Notes under the pieces: model-generated
What the model saw: only the letters and a program-made list of their open reading frames with translations
The model's database searches: none
What the model was told of the DNA's origin: nothing
In this document: in pieces, positions 34,109 to 47,215 of the stretch
How positions within the stretch are numbered: the first letter of the stretch is position 1
Layout: each line of letters begins with the position of its first letter
Translations under genes and position numbers: made by a program
DNA from: Copromyces sp. CBS 386.78
Lineage: Eukaryota > Ascomycota > Sordariomycetes > Sordariales > Sordariaceae
Length of the DNA stretch: 64,000 bases
Direction: 5' to 3'
NCBI GenBank assembly: GCA_030685235.1
Contig: MU839090.1
Coordinates: 310,001 to 374,000 of the forward strand

Positions 34109-36699
34109 AAACCTCTTTTGCAGAAGGGAAGTGATCGGCCCACCTGACATTCAGACATTCAAAGTCTGAGCAGGCTGAGCTCGTCATGGCCGCTCGTCGG
34201 ATTATTTGACAGGGTTCGCTTGACCATCTCTCCGCCAGACTCGAAGCCGGTCAGAAACGAAAGACAACGGAGACAGCGGGGATCGACTTGTCAAACGCCA
34301 GTACCCGCTGATAGATGCAGTGATTGCGAAAATTGGCTTTCTCGTTGTCAAACGGGTATGTGCATAAAGGGAAAACTATCTTCACGAGGAAGGCACCTCG
34401 CACGGCATACTGTAGTAATCAATTCAGACCGCGGTGTTCTTTCCCTTCCCAGCTCCCGTGCCAGAGCGGGATGGTAGCCTGCCCCTCGCTTTCCAGTGCC
34501 GTGCAGAGGTCCGTTGGTTTTGGCGGGCTCTGGCCGGGTCCCGTTGCCGGAATGGAAGGGCACTTTTACCTCAGCTGGCAAGAGACACGCGCTACCGATT
34601 TGAGAATTAGGTGCAGCGGCATACGTATCTGACTGGACATTGCAATGTCGGGGACGCGAACTTGAAAAAATTATTAGAAAAAAAAAAAAATCCCCCCCCC
34701 AAAAAAAAACCCGATGCACGTAATCAAAAAGAAGGGCAAATGCAATGAAAAAAAAATTCTTCAGTGACGGTGCCTTGCATGGGTTGTGGTTTGAGCCTTC
34801 CCTGATCCTGAAGTCCAGGTGGAAGGATTGCATGCGAAGGCCTCACGGGACTCACAGCAAGGATAATGATTGGGAACGCCTGAGGTTGCCTTTCGGTAAG
34901 TCCAGTCCCGCTTGCCAACTTGCTCCGATGTTGCTGCCATCAAGTTTTCTAGAGGACCCCTTTTTGGTGAAAGGCAGAGGGAGGGGTGTGTTCCATCATA
35001 AGAACATGGCTTCAAAAGACTTTCTGACGAGGGGAACAGACAGGCCAGAAGGAAGGGCACATCAATGGAATGGAGGTGATGTGGATGGATAGCGTCACAT
35101 TTGATCTGGTATGCAGCAAATCTTGACAAATTTCCTAGTGTGTATTCAGCCAGCAATAGCAGAACCCAAGGCAAAAAGTTAACCGAGTGAGATTAACGAG
35201 CCGGCCGTGATCAGACTGGGATTGGACGATGTTTGGTAGGCTCCACCTCCTTCTTTCTATCTCGGTCAATACAATGAGACGCGAGTGTCTCTATGTGCTG
35301 GCGGCCTATTAGCCAGAAGACACCACGTGAGTTACGAGGTCACATACCTCCACATCACTTTCTTTGCTTTTTTGTTTCCTACGATTATATTCAGAAGAGC
35401 TGTAAAGTCACAATTGATGAAAAACCGTGGCCGATCTTATGGGAGGGATACCCTCGTCAGTATGTGAGTAAAAGTCGGTACCTGGCGAGCCTGGGTGCAT
35501 CCACTTCATTACTAGCTGCCGCCTTTATCAGTAAGTTCCTCAAGGCGTCTCGATATGGAATCGGCAAGGCAACGAAGGCCAAGGTAGAATTAGGAGGTCA
35601 GTATTCTCACGATGCAGTTTCGGTAATCTCCAGACAAAGTTATGTTTCTATTTCTCATACGTATTATACATAGAAAGAACACGCTGGGCGCCCGAGTGGA
35701 TGATACCCACAGCGGTTGATGCACGGACACTACTGCAGCAAGGGCAGAGCGGCCTAGACTAGCAGAGCATGGCCAACGGGCTAAATATGGTACCTAGGTG
35801 GAGTTGGTGGAGTTCGACGGGTTTCAGCAGCAACAACGGATGATGGCATTTCGACATCTCAAACCTTCTTCTGTCCTTGACCTTATCACAAACAACGTAT
35901 GCACGAACCACGAAGGAGTCTGTATCGGTCACGAGAACGTTTGAAAATTACGACCAGGGTACGAATTATACGAGCCGCGAAAGTGGAACGGATCGACGGT
36001 ACCTTGCAGCGAGTATTGTTCTAGTCGTCAAGCTCATCAAGATAATATCAACACACCTCGAAACATGCAAGTTGAGAACGCTGGACGGCCAGTTTAGGAC
36101 TTCAGGACGAGGGAAGAACGGGGGAATCATGAAAACCTCTAGTGAAAATTTTCTCAACCCTCATGAAGATTTGCAGCTTCAGTGTGCTGGAGAGTGAAAC
36201 ACCAGCTACACCATCTCAGTGTCTTCCGCCGGTTGAATATCCAGTAGCCTTCCCCAAGCCTGCTGGAACCACCCCCGGAGAATTTGATGGCAAGGATGCT
36301 ATGACGGAATGTTTCAAAACAACAAAAGCTTTGTTGTCAATACAATTGCCTTTAATCGTTACTCTGACCAGGGGCCCTGGGATAAGGAGTTGCACCGTAC
36401 ACACCACCACCACAAGTGGCAGGTTGCTGGGCAAGGGTACCTTGAAGTTTTGACAGCTTGAAGCTCTGCAAAAGATCTAGGAGGGTGTCCAGGAATCACT
36501 TTGAGCTCTGGACTTCCCACCCCTCATCCTTCTTCCAATTGAAGCTTTCAGTTTCTGCAGGGGAGATTGCGATTTCGGATCATCTTAGCTTGCTTAGCTG
36601 CAGTGCTGCCCTGTGACCGAAGGGTCGCCCAGGTTCGTCAGGTCCAGGGCCATAATTACGACTTGCCTGACATGCGAGTCTATGGTGAGCGGTTGTGAT

Positions 36700-36910
36700 G
36701 GGGGGGGGGGGGGGGGGGCGCCGCGGGGGCGGGGGGCCGCGGGGGCGGGGGGGGGGGGGGGGGCGGGGGGGCCGGGGCNNNNNNNNNNCTGGCGGCCCTG
36801 TGCCCGCCGGGTGGCCCCGGGGGCGACGGGCGAGGGCCATCATTAACCCGTGCCCGTCATGGCCTTGTTTGGGTCGGCGTTGGGCACCCCCCCCCCCCCC
36901 CCCCCCCCCC
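36700..36910. other. Low-quality sequence: G/C homopolymers around an N gap
   Basis: A G run starts at 36700 and continues as G-rich low complexity to 36778, then ten N (36779-36788), then GC-rich sequence and a 24-nt C run (36887-36910). This looks like a sequencing or assembly artefact; no feature should be inferred across it. Confidence 0.85.
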
Positions 36911-38640
36911 GTATCTCGGCCATGAGAAGTCCGGGGTCGGAAAGCCTTTCCTTTTCTTTGTCTTCACTGTCGTTCGCGATGGGATGCTTCTCTGTTCTTG
37001 ATTACGCACAATCTCGGAGTTCTCTGCTGAAAATAAAGTAGCACGAGCGGTGCCTGACAACTTGCTAGTGCTGATGACACCGCGTCATCTGGTGTGTGTG
37101 GAAACATTGAGGGGAAATGGAATGCCGAATCGTGCGGATCTCGCTGCATCCTGTACATGAAAGACGAGGTACTAGACGCAAATGAAACATATCAAAAGAC
37201 GGCAGCTAACTGAGAAAAGCCCTTCACGTACCTATGCTGGGAGCCACTTGGGTCTTGACGGTAGACACCGAGCAACATTTGCTCCAGTTGGCCACGAGAG
37301 AAGGAGTGGAGAGACGGAAGCAACTATGTATATCATTGCGCTAACTGGGACAGGCTTTAGATGACTCCGGTCTTCCTGTGAACCCCCCTAGCTGTACGGG
37401 CAGATTGTCATAGCCCGGTGGTGTTGGCGATAGATTGATCTTGGTTCTATGAATCATGCTCTGTGGTTGTCAGATTGCTTACAGAAGCGAGATCGCCTTC
37501 CTTGCAGCTTGAAGTTTGAACTACCACCGTCAACTGCCAACAAGTGCGGGTTTCTACGTTGACTTGAAAAGAAAGAGGAGGGGTCCAATGGCACGATGGT
37601 AACACTGCTTGCAGGAGAGATGTTACTATGTACACTGGCCCAGCTGGGAGGCCATCCCATCGGACCCCTCGTGCCCTCCTAAACTCCTAGACCCCTACGT
37701 GACATTTTTCCCTCTTCCCTCACCCACCACTCCCGCCAATGCCATTCCTACCCCTTGTCATCTCCATGCTTGACAGTTACATCCTCGCTCGCTCAAGGTA
37801 CACTTTTGAATAGTCAATGTGCTCGTATACGGGGGCATATACGCAACTTGTGAATATATTCACCTTTTTCAGATCATCCCACCCATGTCTTCAAGTGCTG
37901 TGTTCTCGTTAAAGGTCAACTCGCTACCTACGACTGGTCAAATGGTACCTTATACGACCACCACGAATCGGCACAATCGACTGATGTAGCAAACGCAGAT
38001 CGAAGCATACCAAAAACCATCAACCGAACATTGGACAAAGCCAAAAAAAAAAAAAAAAGCCACAATCTTGCAAGGCCAAGCTACAACATCATAGCAGCGC
38101 AGTCCATATGTCGACAGCTGAATCAACGGAGGTTGGTACTGGTGTGATAATAGCAATAACAGCTTGAGATCTTCATCAGAGACTGCGTCCAGGTATGGTC
38201 CCCTAATGTCACAAACATTGTCTTGTCCTGTACATAACCGGTGGTAAGAAGCATAACCCATCCTACCACTCATCTTGCGCTTCACAAGTTCATACTTGGG
38301 TTCGATTCCGATGACGACCCGACGTTCCAGGAGAGTCAGAGGAAAAGGTTCTTTGCCGGAGCCTTGTTGGCGACCACGCTTTTTTTGCAAGCCCTTTTCC
38401 AATGCAAGCATGCGTTAAAGCGTTACAGGTATTGCACATTCTTCTCGATCTTCCTACCCGGTCATTCCCCTCTCCCGCTTCCTGCGTTTTCAAGCCCGCC
38501 GAACGCTCGCCCGAGTCTTGTCCCTGTCCGTGCAAGCTGCCCAGCCAAGATGCTAGACCGGAGCAGGAGATGGAAAGGTCACACAGAGAACCCCTGCGTA
38601 CCCACGTAAACTCACCCATCTGCCTGCCCCCTTCTTAACA

Positions 38641-38652
38641 TTTATAAAAACT
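38641..38652 (+). promoter_or_regulatory. Possible TATA box of the 39208 gene
   Basis: TTTATAAAAACTCC, followed by C/T-rich sequence, sits about 560 nt before the hypothetical-protein start codon at 39208. Such an arrangement would give a long 5' leader. Inferred from motif and position only. Confidence 0.35.
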
Positions 38653-39207
38653 CCTTCCCTCTCCTCCAGGATCCTGCATTTCCTTGTTGACATTCTTCAT
38701 CCTTCCCGTCTCGACCTTATTTCACCTACAGCGACAGGCTCACTTCGTTGCCCACGACATCATACGCCCCAAACCCTTCCACTCGTACCTGTCGTGGGTG
38801 ATCTCAACCTGTCCCTGCTCTTGCACAAGGAGTCATCAACCCGCCACGACGCCCTTCATCTTCTGACAACTCCGCTTCCTCGATCGGTCAGTTACCCAAC
38901 CCACCTCGAGTATGTGACTCCTGTCCCAGCAGCTGTTCAGTGAAGATCCGTTGCTGACTGTAGACTCAGAGTACCAAGACAGACCATTGTCCCCGTCGAC
39001 CATCTGAATACTTGAGCAATCCCACCTTGTCAAGCACATCGTCATCCATCCGAAGGAACCCATCACGTCGTCCAGTTCCATACATACTTCTCCGTCATAC
39101 GGCTGTGGACCCTTCACCACACAACACGCGCATCAATACCTCGTTCAAACTCGCTGCTCCCATAGAGCATCACCTCGTCAACACTTCCTCGACACAACTC
39201 TGTCAGA

Positions 39208-39888
39208 ATGTGCTCTTCGATGAGCTCCGAGTCCACTACCAGTGATGGCTGGACGCCGATCGAGTTCCATGCAAGCCGCCACACCAAGGACAGAACGCCT
39301 GAATACAACAATGACAACGAGCCATCAGCCCAAGATGTCATCATATCCTCGTCCAGCTACGACGCCGACTTGACATCCGAGAATGCCCAAGGTGACAATG
39401 TCGCTGGCACTTTTAAGATACCCTATCGGGGTAGGTCTCACGGATGCTCAATGGAGACCGCAAGCTCGGACCAGACCTTCTTCGCCGACGGGGTCATGAA
39501 TCACCAGGAAACCTTGGCTACGGCTCCACCTCTGACGGCTAGCCAGTCCCTTCCCAAAGGCCCTCCCCTCACTGCATCGGTCTTGAGGCGATACAGTGAG
39601 GTAATGGCCCAGCCCTACATTGGCAATATACCCTGCTGGATTGAGGGCGACGGCTTCGTTGGTCGGTTTGCCGGACCTGAGGTCTCCGAAAATCCTCCGA
39701 CCACAAAACCTCCCAAGTCCAAGCACAGCATTTCGAGCAACGACGGATCCGACTTCGCTTATGTATCATCGCCTCAGGAGCAGAAAAACTTTATTGCGGG
39801 CTGCGGCGGATGGTGCGGGGAGTCAGATGGCAGAGATGGAGTCTCGACCTTCGACCTGCTTGAGGACCTCGTGCTTCTTTCCGGCTGA
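39208..39888 (+). CDS. Hypothetical protein, 226 residues, Ser/Thr-rich
   Basis: A single-exon frame starting ATGTGCTCTTCG with A at -3 (GTCAGAATG). I recognise no family. The product is acidic and Ser/Thr/Pro-rich without membrane segment or signal peptide. One compact stretch, SVLRRYSEVMAQPYIGNIPC followed by WIEGDGFVGRF, looks foldable; the rest looks disordered. Support comes from length, start context, an upstream TATA-like box and a C/T-rich leader. It could be a lineage-specific gene. Confidence 0.5.
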   Translation: MCSSMSSESTTSDGWTPIEFHASRHTKDRTPEYNNDNEPSAQDVIISSSSYDADLTSENAQGDNVAGTFKIPYRGRSHGCSMETASSDQTFFADGVMNHQETLATAPPLTASQSLPKGPPLTASVLRRYSEVMAQPYIGNIPCWIEGDGFVGRFAGPEVSENPPTTKPPKSKHSISSNDGSDFAYVSSPQEQKNFIAGCGGWCGESDGRDGVSTFDLLEDLVLLSG

Positions 39889-40985
39889 GGAGCATATGAC
39901 CCTTACGCGCTTGCCCCCATCGTGGCATCATGTGTTTGATGTTGATGATGATGTCCTGTCAATTGTTTCTGCTTTTTCTGGTCAGCCTTGTTTCTCCTAT
40001 TGTTTTTAAACTCCTTTCGTTTGGGGCAGTTCTTCCCATAGTTGTTTCATCTCTGTATCATTTACCCAGCCTTGTATTACATCCATCTATCATTTCCTCT
40101 TCGATGATTTTCCCCTTTCATTGGACTTGCTTTGCTTTTGTATTTCGGGATCATTGCGGGAAAGCGATGTCGGATTGTATTCTGCTATTGTAAGCAGAAG
40201 GATGAGTCGTTTGGAAAAAATAAAAAAAATCGGACAACGGCATACTCGGCATGGCAAAATGGAGCTAGAAAAATCAATGACGGTATTTTGGATGCCAAAG
40301 GGAGATAATTGTATATTTGGGAAACGGTTGCTTTCATTCCACAATGTAGATATCCACGATAGCAATACATAGTCATGATATTTCTTTGAACCAACTTGGA
40401 CCAAGATTGAATCATTGGGGCGATGAGAAGACGACACCACCTGACCGTGACGTCCAGATAAATGCAATGCGACTTCGCTACCCCGGAAAATGTTCATGCG
40501 GGGTTCAAGTATATAGCAAGGGTGAAAGGAATAAGGGAACAGGAAAAACACCAGCCGATGTGGGGATTGAAGGATGCCAGACAGATCTGAATGGCGTTCT
40601 CCTTGTTCCACTAGAGCGTTTGGAGAAAACCGAGCCATGCTCCGAACTATTCCCATGTTTTTCTCTCCAGTCAACCATTAACAGACAACATGGCTCGCTA
40701 GCCATCGCCTAGTGATGGTAGAGCTGGGGATGTGCCATTTAGCCTAATATCTCACCCTAATACCTTGGGATATCTCATCCCGGGTTCCCGGAATGGACTC
40801 TCTTACCGACCACGAAAGAGTTACACCATTCGACATGTTCCTGCATGTGTTAATATCGATATATAACCTGCCCGTCGCCCTGGATGGATGACACTCAAAT
40901 ATGGAAGAGTCGGCTGACGCTTTGACAAGGTTGTGCTTTGTTGTTACTGCACCATAGCACCGTTCAAGAGCCGTCCTCGCCCGCT
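39889..40985. other. Intergenic, between hypothetical gene and SGNH hydrolase gene
   Basis: Nothing supported. T-rich tracts follow the hypothetical gene. A 194-codon minus frame at 40090-40674 has no recognisable features and was not called. Confidence 0.5.
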
Positions 40986-42393
40986 ATGTTCGGTTCATCG
41001 TTCACAGGCTTCGGCCTGAAGAGTGTCGTCACTGGAGCGCTACTCTTGTGCTCGTCTTCCTCTGTTTCCGCGAAGAGCTCGAACAAATGGATCGATATCT
41101 GGGGCTCTATGCCGCAGCTCGTTGAGCCTGGAAACCTTCCTCCTGCTCCTTATGTAAGTTGTGTCCGGAATCGATACTCTTGACTTTCCAGTAAGAAGCC
41201 GAGAGAGACCGTATACTGACAACAACTCAAACTCTCAGAACGGCGGAGACGCGGTCTTCAAAAACGCCACCCTGCGCCAGACAGTCTACATCACCCAAGA
41301 TGCCTCGACCATCCGGCTGAGCTTCAGCAACGCCTTCGGGGGCTCCAATCTGCCCATCACCGCAGCCACCGTCGCTCTGCCCGCAACCGGAACAGGCGCC
41401 GGCTCCAGCGCCATCAAGCCCGGATCCGTCAAGACCGTCACCTTCTCAGGCGGCAAGCCCGACTTCATTGTTCCTAACGGCGCCCTTGTCGTCTCGGACC
41501 CTATCAAGTTCCAAGCCAAGGCCCAGTCCGTCCTGACCGTCACGCTCTACTTGGCCTCCGGCCAGTCCGGCCAGTCCATCACCGGCCACCCGGGTAGTCG
41601 CACCACCAGCTGGCTGGCGCCGGGTAACCTCGTTTCCGCCACCAACTTGACTTCGGCCGGCGCCCAGTCCACCGACCACTGGTACTTCCTCTCCTCCATC
41701 GAGGCCTACCAGCCCGAGCGTGCCTCCGCCCTTTATATTGTGGGCGACTCCATCACCGACGGCCGCGGCTCCACCACCAATACCAACAACCGCTGGCCTG
41801 ACCAACTACTGGCGTGTCTGCAAAAAGCCGGACGCTCCCTCTCTTCGATTTCAGTCATCAACCAAGCCGCCGGCGGCAACCGCGTCCTAGCCGACGGTCT
41901 CGGCCCCAACGCCCTCGGCCGCATCGAGCGGGACGTCCTCGCCCGTCCTGGCTCTGGTGTGCGCTACGCTCTGATTTTCGAGGGTGTAAACGACATCGGC
42001 ACCGCTCCCCTCGACTCTGTCTCCCAGGCCACTGTCGGCGACAGACTCATCTCTGCCTACGAGCAGATGATCACGCGCTTGCACTCCCGCGGGATCGCAG
42101 CCTTTGGCGCCACGATAACGCCCATGAGTGGGCCCGGGCAAGCGTATGGTGAGCCCGAAAGGGAGAGGACACGCCAGAAGGTGAATGAGTGGATTAGAAA
42201 GAGTGGGAGGTTCGATGCGGTGGTGGACTTTGACAAGGCGGTTAGGGATAGGAGCAACGGGACGATGCTGGATAAGAGGTGGGATAGTGGGGATTATTTG
42301 CATTTGAATCCGGAGGGGTATAAGACGATGGCGGAGGCGGTGGATTTGAAGATTTTTGAGAGGTTTGCGGATGGGGTGGATGTGTATTTGTAG
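40986..42393 (+). CDS. Secreted SGNH/GDSL-family hydrolase
   Basis: Likely an extracellular esterase, perhaps acting on acylated carbohydrates; substrate unknown. Proposed exons are 40986-41153 and 41239-42393, giving 440 residues; the 85-nt intron has a GTAAGT donor. The N-terminus has a signal peptide (SVVTGALLLCSSSSVSA, cleavage near residue 29). A beta-rich N-terminal domain of about 160 residues precedes the SGNH core. Block I is GDSITDGRG with the nucleophile serine, block II QAAGGNRVL, block III GVNDIG with the catalytic Asn, and block V DYLHLNPEGY with the Asp-His pair. All four SGNH residues are present. The N-terminal domain plus core is common in fungal secreted GDSL proteins. Confidence 0.92.
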
Positions 42394-43485
42394 ATGTTGT
42401 TGGTGAGTGGATTGAGTGGTCGGTTGATGTTGTTGAGTTGTCGGTTGGGTAATCGAGAGGTTTATAACTGAACATGGATATGTTCATCTTATGACTTCGT
42501 CATCATTGCGTCAGTCGACTGGGTTGGATGGGCCATGTCGAGGCCAACGTTCAGGGTTCCTTTGTGAGCGAAACGGTGTCGATGTATGTGAGGCTTCTTT
42601 CCTGAGGCGGTTTCATTTTTTTTTCTTTCCCTTGTCGGGGGTGATAGGTGGAGTTGGTTGTAATTGTTGTCGATGTCGTATAACGTCTGAGTGATTTATC
42701 GTCGTCAGGAGTGTTACAGGCCGGACGGATTTCAAAGATCGGAAAGGAGCACAACTCAAATGGGTACAAAAGAGGGGACAATCCGATTGATATGTCCTCG
42801 TAGGGCTGATTGATCTGTGTGGAGACTTGGGCACTCGGGCACCGACAGCCCAAGATGCACGATGAATCAGAATATATGCAGGTTTGCGCTGTGCGAATTC
42901 GAACGGACAAGATAATCAATTGGTAGAACCAGGATAAAGAGAAGCAATGTGCGCAGGAAGAACGTGTGCCTTGCACGATAACGGCAGAGACAAACAGGAA
43001 GGCGGCTCACGGAGCTTTTCTCCATGACCAAACCCCCCCCCCCCCCCACATTTCCCGAGCTTACAACCACGGTAGCAGGATTCGGGACTTGTGTAGCCTT
43101 TGGCTTCCACCTTCGAGGTTTCAGAAAGCATCATTTCGGATGTGAGACCAAGGTTGGATAGACAGGGGTCATAGGCCGCACGAATAATCCCGCCTAACGT
43201 CCATGGTGAGACCTCATCGGTCCAGATATACCCTGCCCAATCGTAAAGTAGCGTGAAGACGAAAATGTGGTATATTTCCTTTAGCATTCCGAGAACTCCG
43301 CCAAACATACATGTAGTCCACTTGTATACACTCCAAATGGGCCTGTGTATCTTTCTAAATCATAATAGTAGCACATCCGAGCACGCCAATTCAGACGGGC
43401 AGGCTGATTAGCCTGTCTCCTCGCTTTCCTTTTCCCTCCTTTTATCCTGTTCATCTCCCGCCTCGTTCCATTACACGTTGTTCTC
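42394..43485. other. Intergenic between convergent SGNH hydrolase and ERB1
   Basis: No supported gene. Contains the 3' flanks, a T run near 42617, and a C run at 43027-43039. Confidence 0.55.
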
Positions 43486-46093
43486 TTACATCCAAAGACG
43501 GATGGTACCGTCAGCACCGGCAGACACACACCAAGGCTCACGGGGATGCCAGTCCATGTCCAAAACACCGAGCTTGTTGACGACCTTGTGTCCCTTGAGC
43601 ACCTTGACGGGAACAATGGTGGGGTTCTCCAGCTGATCGTTCGGGACCTTGCCATGGAAGATTTGAAGAGTACCGTCGTCACTGGCGTCAGCGAAGAGCG
43701 GCAGGCCGCCCTTGTGGTACTTAACTTGACGAACCGCCTCGCTGTGGAACCTCATCGTCTTGTACGGACGAATGGAAAGATCCAGGTCGTGCCACAAGAG
43801 ACGCTTGTCGTAAGAACCAACAATCAAGTTATCACCGCCGGGGTGGATATCAAACGAAGAAATCCTACAAGTCGATAGAGTTAGCAAATCTGTTCCACGC
43901 ACAATATCTGAGAGATCACGGGTACGTACCACTTAGCGCCAGGCTGGACAACCTTGACCAGCTCGAGCTTCTGCAGGTCGTAGCAGCGGATTGTTCGTTG
44001 AGTGGCGACGAAGAAGAGGGGGCGGAGGGGATGGAAAGACGCTGTCTGAGCCAAGCCAGAAAGCTTCCGGAAGGGAATCTGGGTGAGGTGCTTGGAGAGC
44101 GTGTGAATCGCGACGGAGCTTCTCTGCCCGGAAGGCGATACTGTCGCAAAATGGTCTCCTTTCCGGTGCCAGTTGATGACCTTGACGGTCGACCTGACTG
44201 TGATCCTGATCAAAACACCCTCATCCTCGAGCTTAGCACCGGGGCGAGCCCACTTGGCAGGGGGCTCCTTTCCGGGAGCAGCGCCGTGTGTCTGGCCGTT
44301 TGTAGCATAACCGAAGCCTGCCGACAGGACATCTCTGCTAGCCTGGTCCAAAGCAGGAGTAACGCTGGCATGTGTAGGAACCATGAGGTAGACATCCTCA
44401 CCCACAGCAGCGGAGAGAATGAAGGAGTCCTTCGAAGGCCTCCACCTAACAGTGTTGACAGCCTCCTCGCTGCTGAGCTTGACGGACCAGACCTGGCGAC
44501 CAGTCAACAACTCCCACACACGGACCGTACCGTCATCGCCACCGCTAGCCACAGCAACACCCGTAGGGTCGATGGCAACGCTTCTTACACGGCCGTCGTG
44601 GCCGCGGAAAACTGTTTGCGCAACGGTAGGGAAAGGCTTGAGCTCAGAAGGCGAGGGGAGCTTGGGCAGGAGAGAGTTGGGATCGATGTTGAGCCTGTTC
44701 TTCCGCACACGAGGAGCAAGGTAAAGGTCCATGCACCTCTCGAATCTCTCCTTGACGATCTCGCCGTAACCGGGAACCTTCCTCAACGAGTCGAACTTCT
44801 GGGGGAGGTACTCCTTCTCGCGCTCCTCGGGGTCGAGCTTCTCCCACTCCTCTCTCTCCTCCTTGGTCGGTAGGTATTCTGCGGGCGGGTTGTAACTCAT
44901 GTCGAACCCAGGAGGAGGCAACTTGGGTGCCGGGATGTGCAAGGGGTTAACTTCTGTAGGCACCTCATCCTGCCAGATATCGAAGTACTGCTCGACCTCC
45001 TCCTCCTCCTTCTCGCGCTCCTCAGGGGGCTTGTAGGGCAGGATCCTGCCTTCCCTAATAGCGCGAACAAGCTTCATAATCTTCTTGGCCTCGTTCTTGG
45101 AGGGGAGGAAGCGACGCTTCGGTTCAGGGGCAGCGCTCAAAGCTATTGACTTGTCAGTTGCACCATTTCTACGGTGGTGATTATGGATAGGTTGAGACTT
45201 ACGCATCTTCTCCTCAATACCAGTAAAGTATTCCACGGTTTCGGGGTAGGGGTCCTCCAAGTCGTTGGGGATCATACCCATCTGGACACGACGAACAAGC
45301 TCCAACTCCTCGTCACTGCAATATGATAGTCAGTAAACGTATCCCACGGAATGTAGACAACCCAGGAGACGATGGAATGCGTACTTGAGGTTAAGAGGGT
45401 TGCCAGTATGAATGTCCGTAAGGCCGGTCCAGCCCTTGGGCACTTCGATGCTGTCGAGGAGGGCGTCGAGAGCGTCCTTGGTGGCCGGGCGCATAATCTT
45501 CTTGCCGTTGATATCATAACCGATATGGGGATAGCTGTCGTAGAAGCTCATGGGGATGTCGCCGATGGTGTTTGGCGCTTCTTGGGCATCGGAATCGTCC
45601 GAATCGTAGACAGGGTCGATCTCACTGTCGCATTCTCGGGTTAGTTATGCTGGCATGGAAGGACAGTTTGGTCCAACTTCGGAGCAATAACGTACTCGTA
45701 GACGTAGCGCTCGTTGCCGTTCGCATCCTTCTCAACCCGATAGTTCTTCTCTCCATCATCCTTCTCCGGCCGCTTGGGGTCGACTCCAGGGATTTCAATC
45801 TTGAGTTCCTCCTCTTCGTCCTCGAGAACAAGTTTGCCCATTGCCTTGTCACCCTCAGTGTCAGAGGGGATGTCGTCGCTTAGTAGGGAGCCCTCATCAT
45901 CTTCGTCGTCGCTGGCCTCGCTTCCGCTCTCCTCTTCGCCATCCTGTTCGTGTTCCTTGTCGTCGTCGAAATCGGAATCGAACTCGTCTTCGCTTTGCGA
46001 CAGGGCGCCGTCGAAATCGGGTGCAATCTCGTCTTCGGACTCAGGCTCGGGATCCTGGACCTTTCGCTTCTTCTCCATGGCTTTTGGCCCCAT
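43486..46093 (-). CDS. erb1: Ribosome biogenesis protein ERB1 (BOP1 homologue)
   Basis: A component of the nucleolar Nop7-Erb1-Ytm1 (PeBoW) complex required for 27S pre-rRNA processing and 60S assembly. Proposed exons (minus) are 46093-45696, 45624-45385, 45315-45203, 45142-43930 and 43864-43486, giving 780 residues. The N-terminal 120 residues are highly acidic (Glu/Asp/Ser). The BOP1 N-terminal domain contains [33 protein letters not shown] and [15 protein letters not shown] sequence across exons 2-3. The C-terminal half is a WD40 propeller, seen in [31 protein letters not shown] and the final [11 protein letters not shown]. The 60-nt third intron preserves frame, so the coding frame reads through it; its GTAAGT donor and family alignment support removal. 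Confidence 0.93.
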
Positions 46094-47087
46094 TGTGAAT
46101 GTGTGTTGATTTTTGGCGTGTTTTCTGCTGGAAAATCAGCCAGATAGCGTCGCAGCGATACCGTAAGCGTCGAAAATTCCCAGCGTACGAATTGGCCTGG
46201 GACTTTTTTTTCTGCCGGTTCTAAAGCTGATGGCGGGGACGATTTGGCCTCACCGCCCTTGGCATCCGCAGCAGCTAAAAGGACCAGATTACCCTATCGG
46301 GTTAGCGCGTCGGAGAACAGGCGTGAATGGAGACGATTTGGAAATGGAGAGCATGCGCTCCCCTGATACATACTGACTTCTCCAATATTCTAGCCTTATC
46401 TGTCTGTCATGGATGAACACCGAAGACCAACCTCATGCAGCACCGTTTGCACCCCTACACCTGGCTTCAACCACGTACGATTCCACTTTCTGTACAGTAG
46501 CCCGTCCTACCCGTTTCTGTGGGCATTGGCGGCCAAACCAAACCCGCATGACCAGTGGCAGATCGAGTCTCCATGGATTGCTCGTAAAATAGTACACATT
46601 TTTGTCGAGTTTTACCCCATTGCCCCTTACGTTTTTGTTTACATCGCGGTCTTTTTGCGCTTTCCTAGCATGGCAGTTGGGATTTGGGAATAGCACAAGG
46701 CCTGCTTGGGAACCTTGATGGGCTAGGGGTTCTCGATACCTCTACACAATTCCCATTAAACCAGGCTACCTACAAGTCATCCCATGACTAACATACATGC
46801 CTCCGGCCAGCGAGTCACATAGATTTCCAAAGGCCTAGATGCTGCTGTTGCTCGGTAGACGCCTGACACCTGCCAGTACCAGTTGAGGCAAGACCATCAA
46901 TCAGACTCTCCATGAAATTCTCTGTGTTAATTGCGGCTTATTAATAGGTACGTAGTGCCATCAGGTCTGGCGCGACTAGGTGAATCTTCGGTTGCTTGCG
47001 TTGGCTCGTTAGCCCTGCTGCCCTGGAGCCCTCTGCCTGGCTGGCCTGTCTGAATTCTGCTCTCTTTGCCCTCATTTGAAAACGAGT
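46094..47087. other. ERB1 promoter and spacer before the transposon island
   Basis: No supported gene. The first 150 nt are the ERB1 upstream region. Base composition is ordinary up to the left terminal repeat of the next element. Confidence 0.5.
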
Positions 47088-47215
47088 CGCTGTGCCTTGC
47101 AAGCACGGTGTCAGTCCCCACTTTTGCATTTAACCGCCAGATACACACACATCGTAAAAACGTCGATACGTGATAATAATAAAATCTTCATCCAGCTATA
47201 TCATTACCAATCTAG

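Larger units (their letters stand above)
33178..39207. other. Gene-poor spacer with hairpin, homopolymers and an assembly gap
   Basis: No supported gene in 6 kb. Contents: a perfect 17-bp inverted repeat at 34057-34108, A and C homopolymers near 34676-34711, the N gap region at 36700-36910, a poly-A tract at 38044-38058, and the promoter and leader of the next gene. The many frames of 60-160 codons show no family features, and those around 36.6-36.9 kb merely translate G/C runs. Confidence 0.5.

Noticed and set aside
36580..36925. Gly- or Pro-rich frames spanning the N gap
   Set aside because: They translate G/C homopolymers and undetermined bases.
38280..38315. Sequence GGGTTCGATTCC resembling a tRNA T-loop
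   Set aside because: The flanking bases cannot form the T-stem or acceptor stem, and no anticodon arm is seen upstream.
40090..40674. 194-codon minus-strand frame
   Set aside because: No family features, unusual residue mix, and located in the 3' flank of the hypothetical gene; probably chance.
44000..44873. 291-codon plus-strand frame
   Set aside because: Antisense to ERB1 exon 4, whose minus-strand frame has clear WD40 and BOP1 features.
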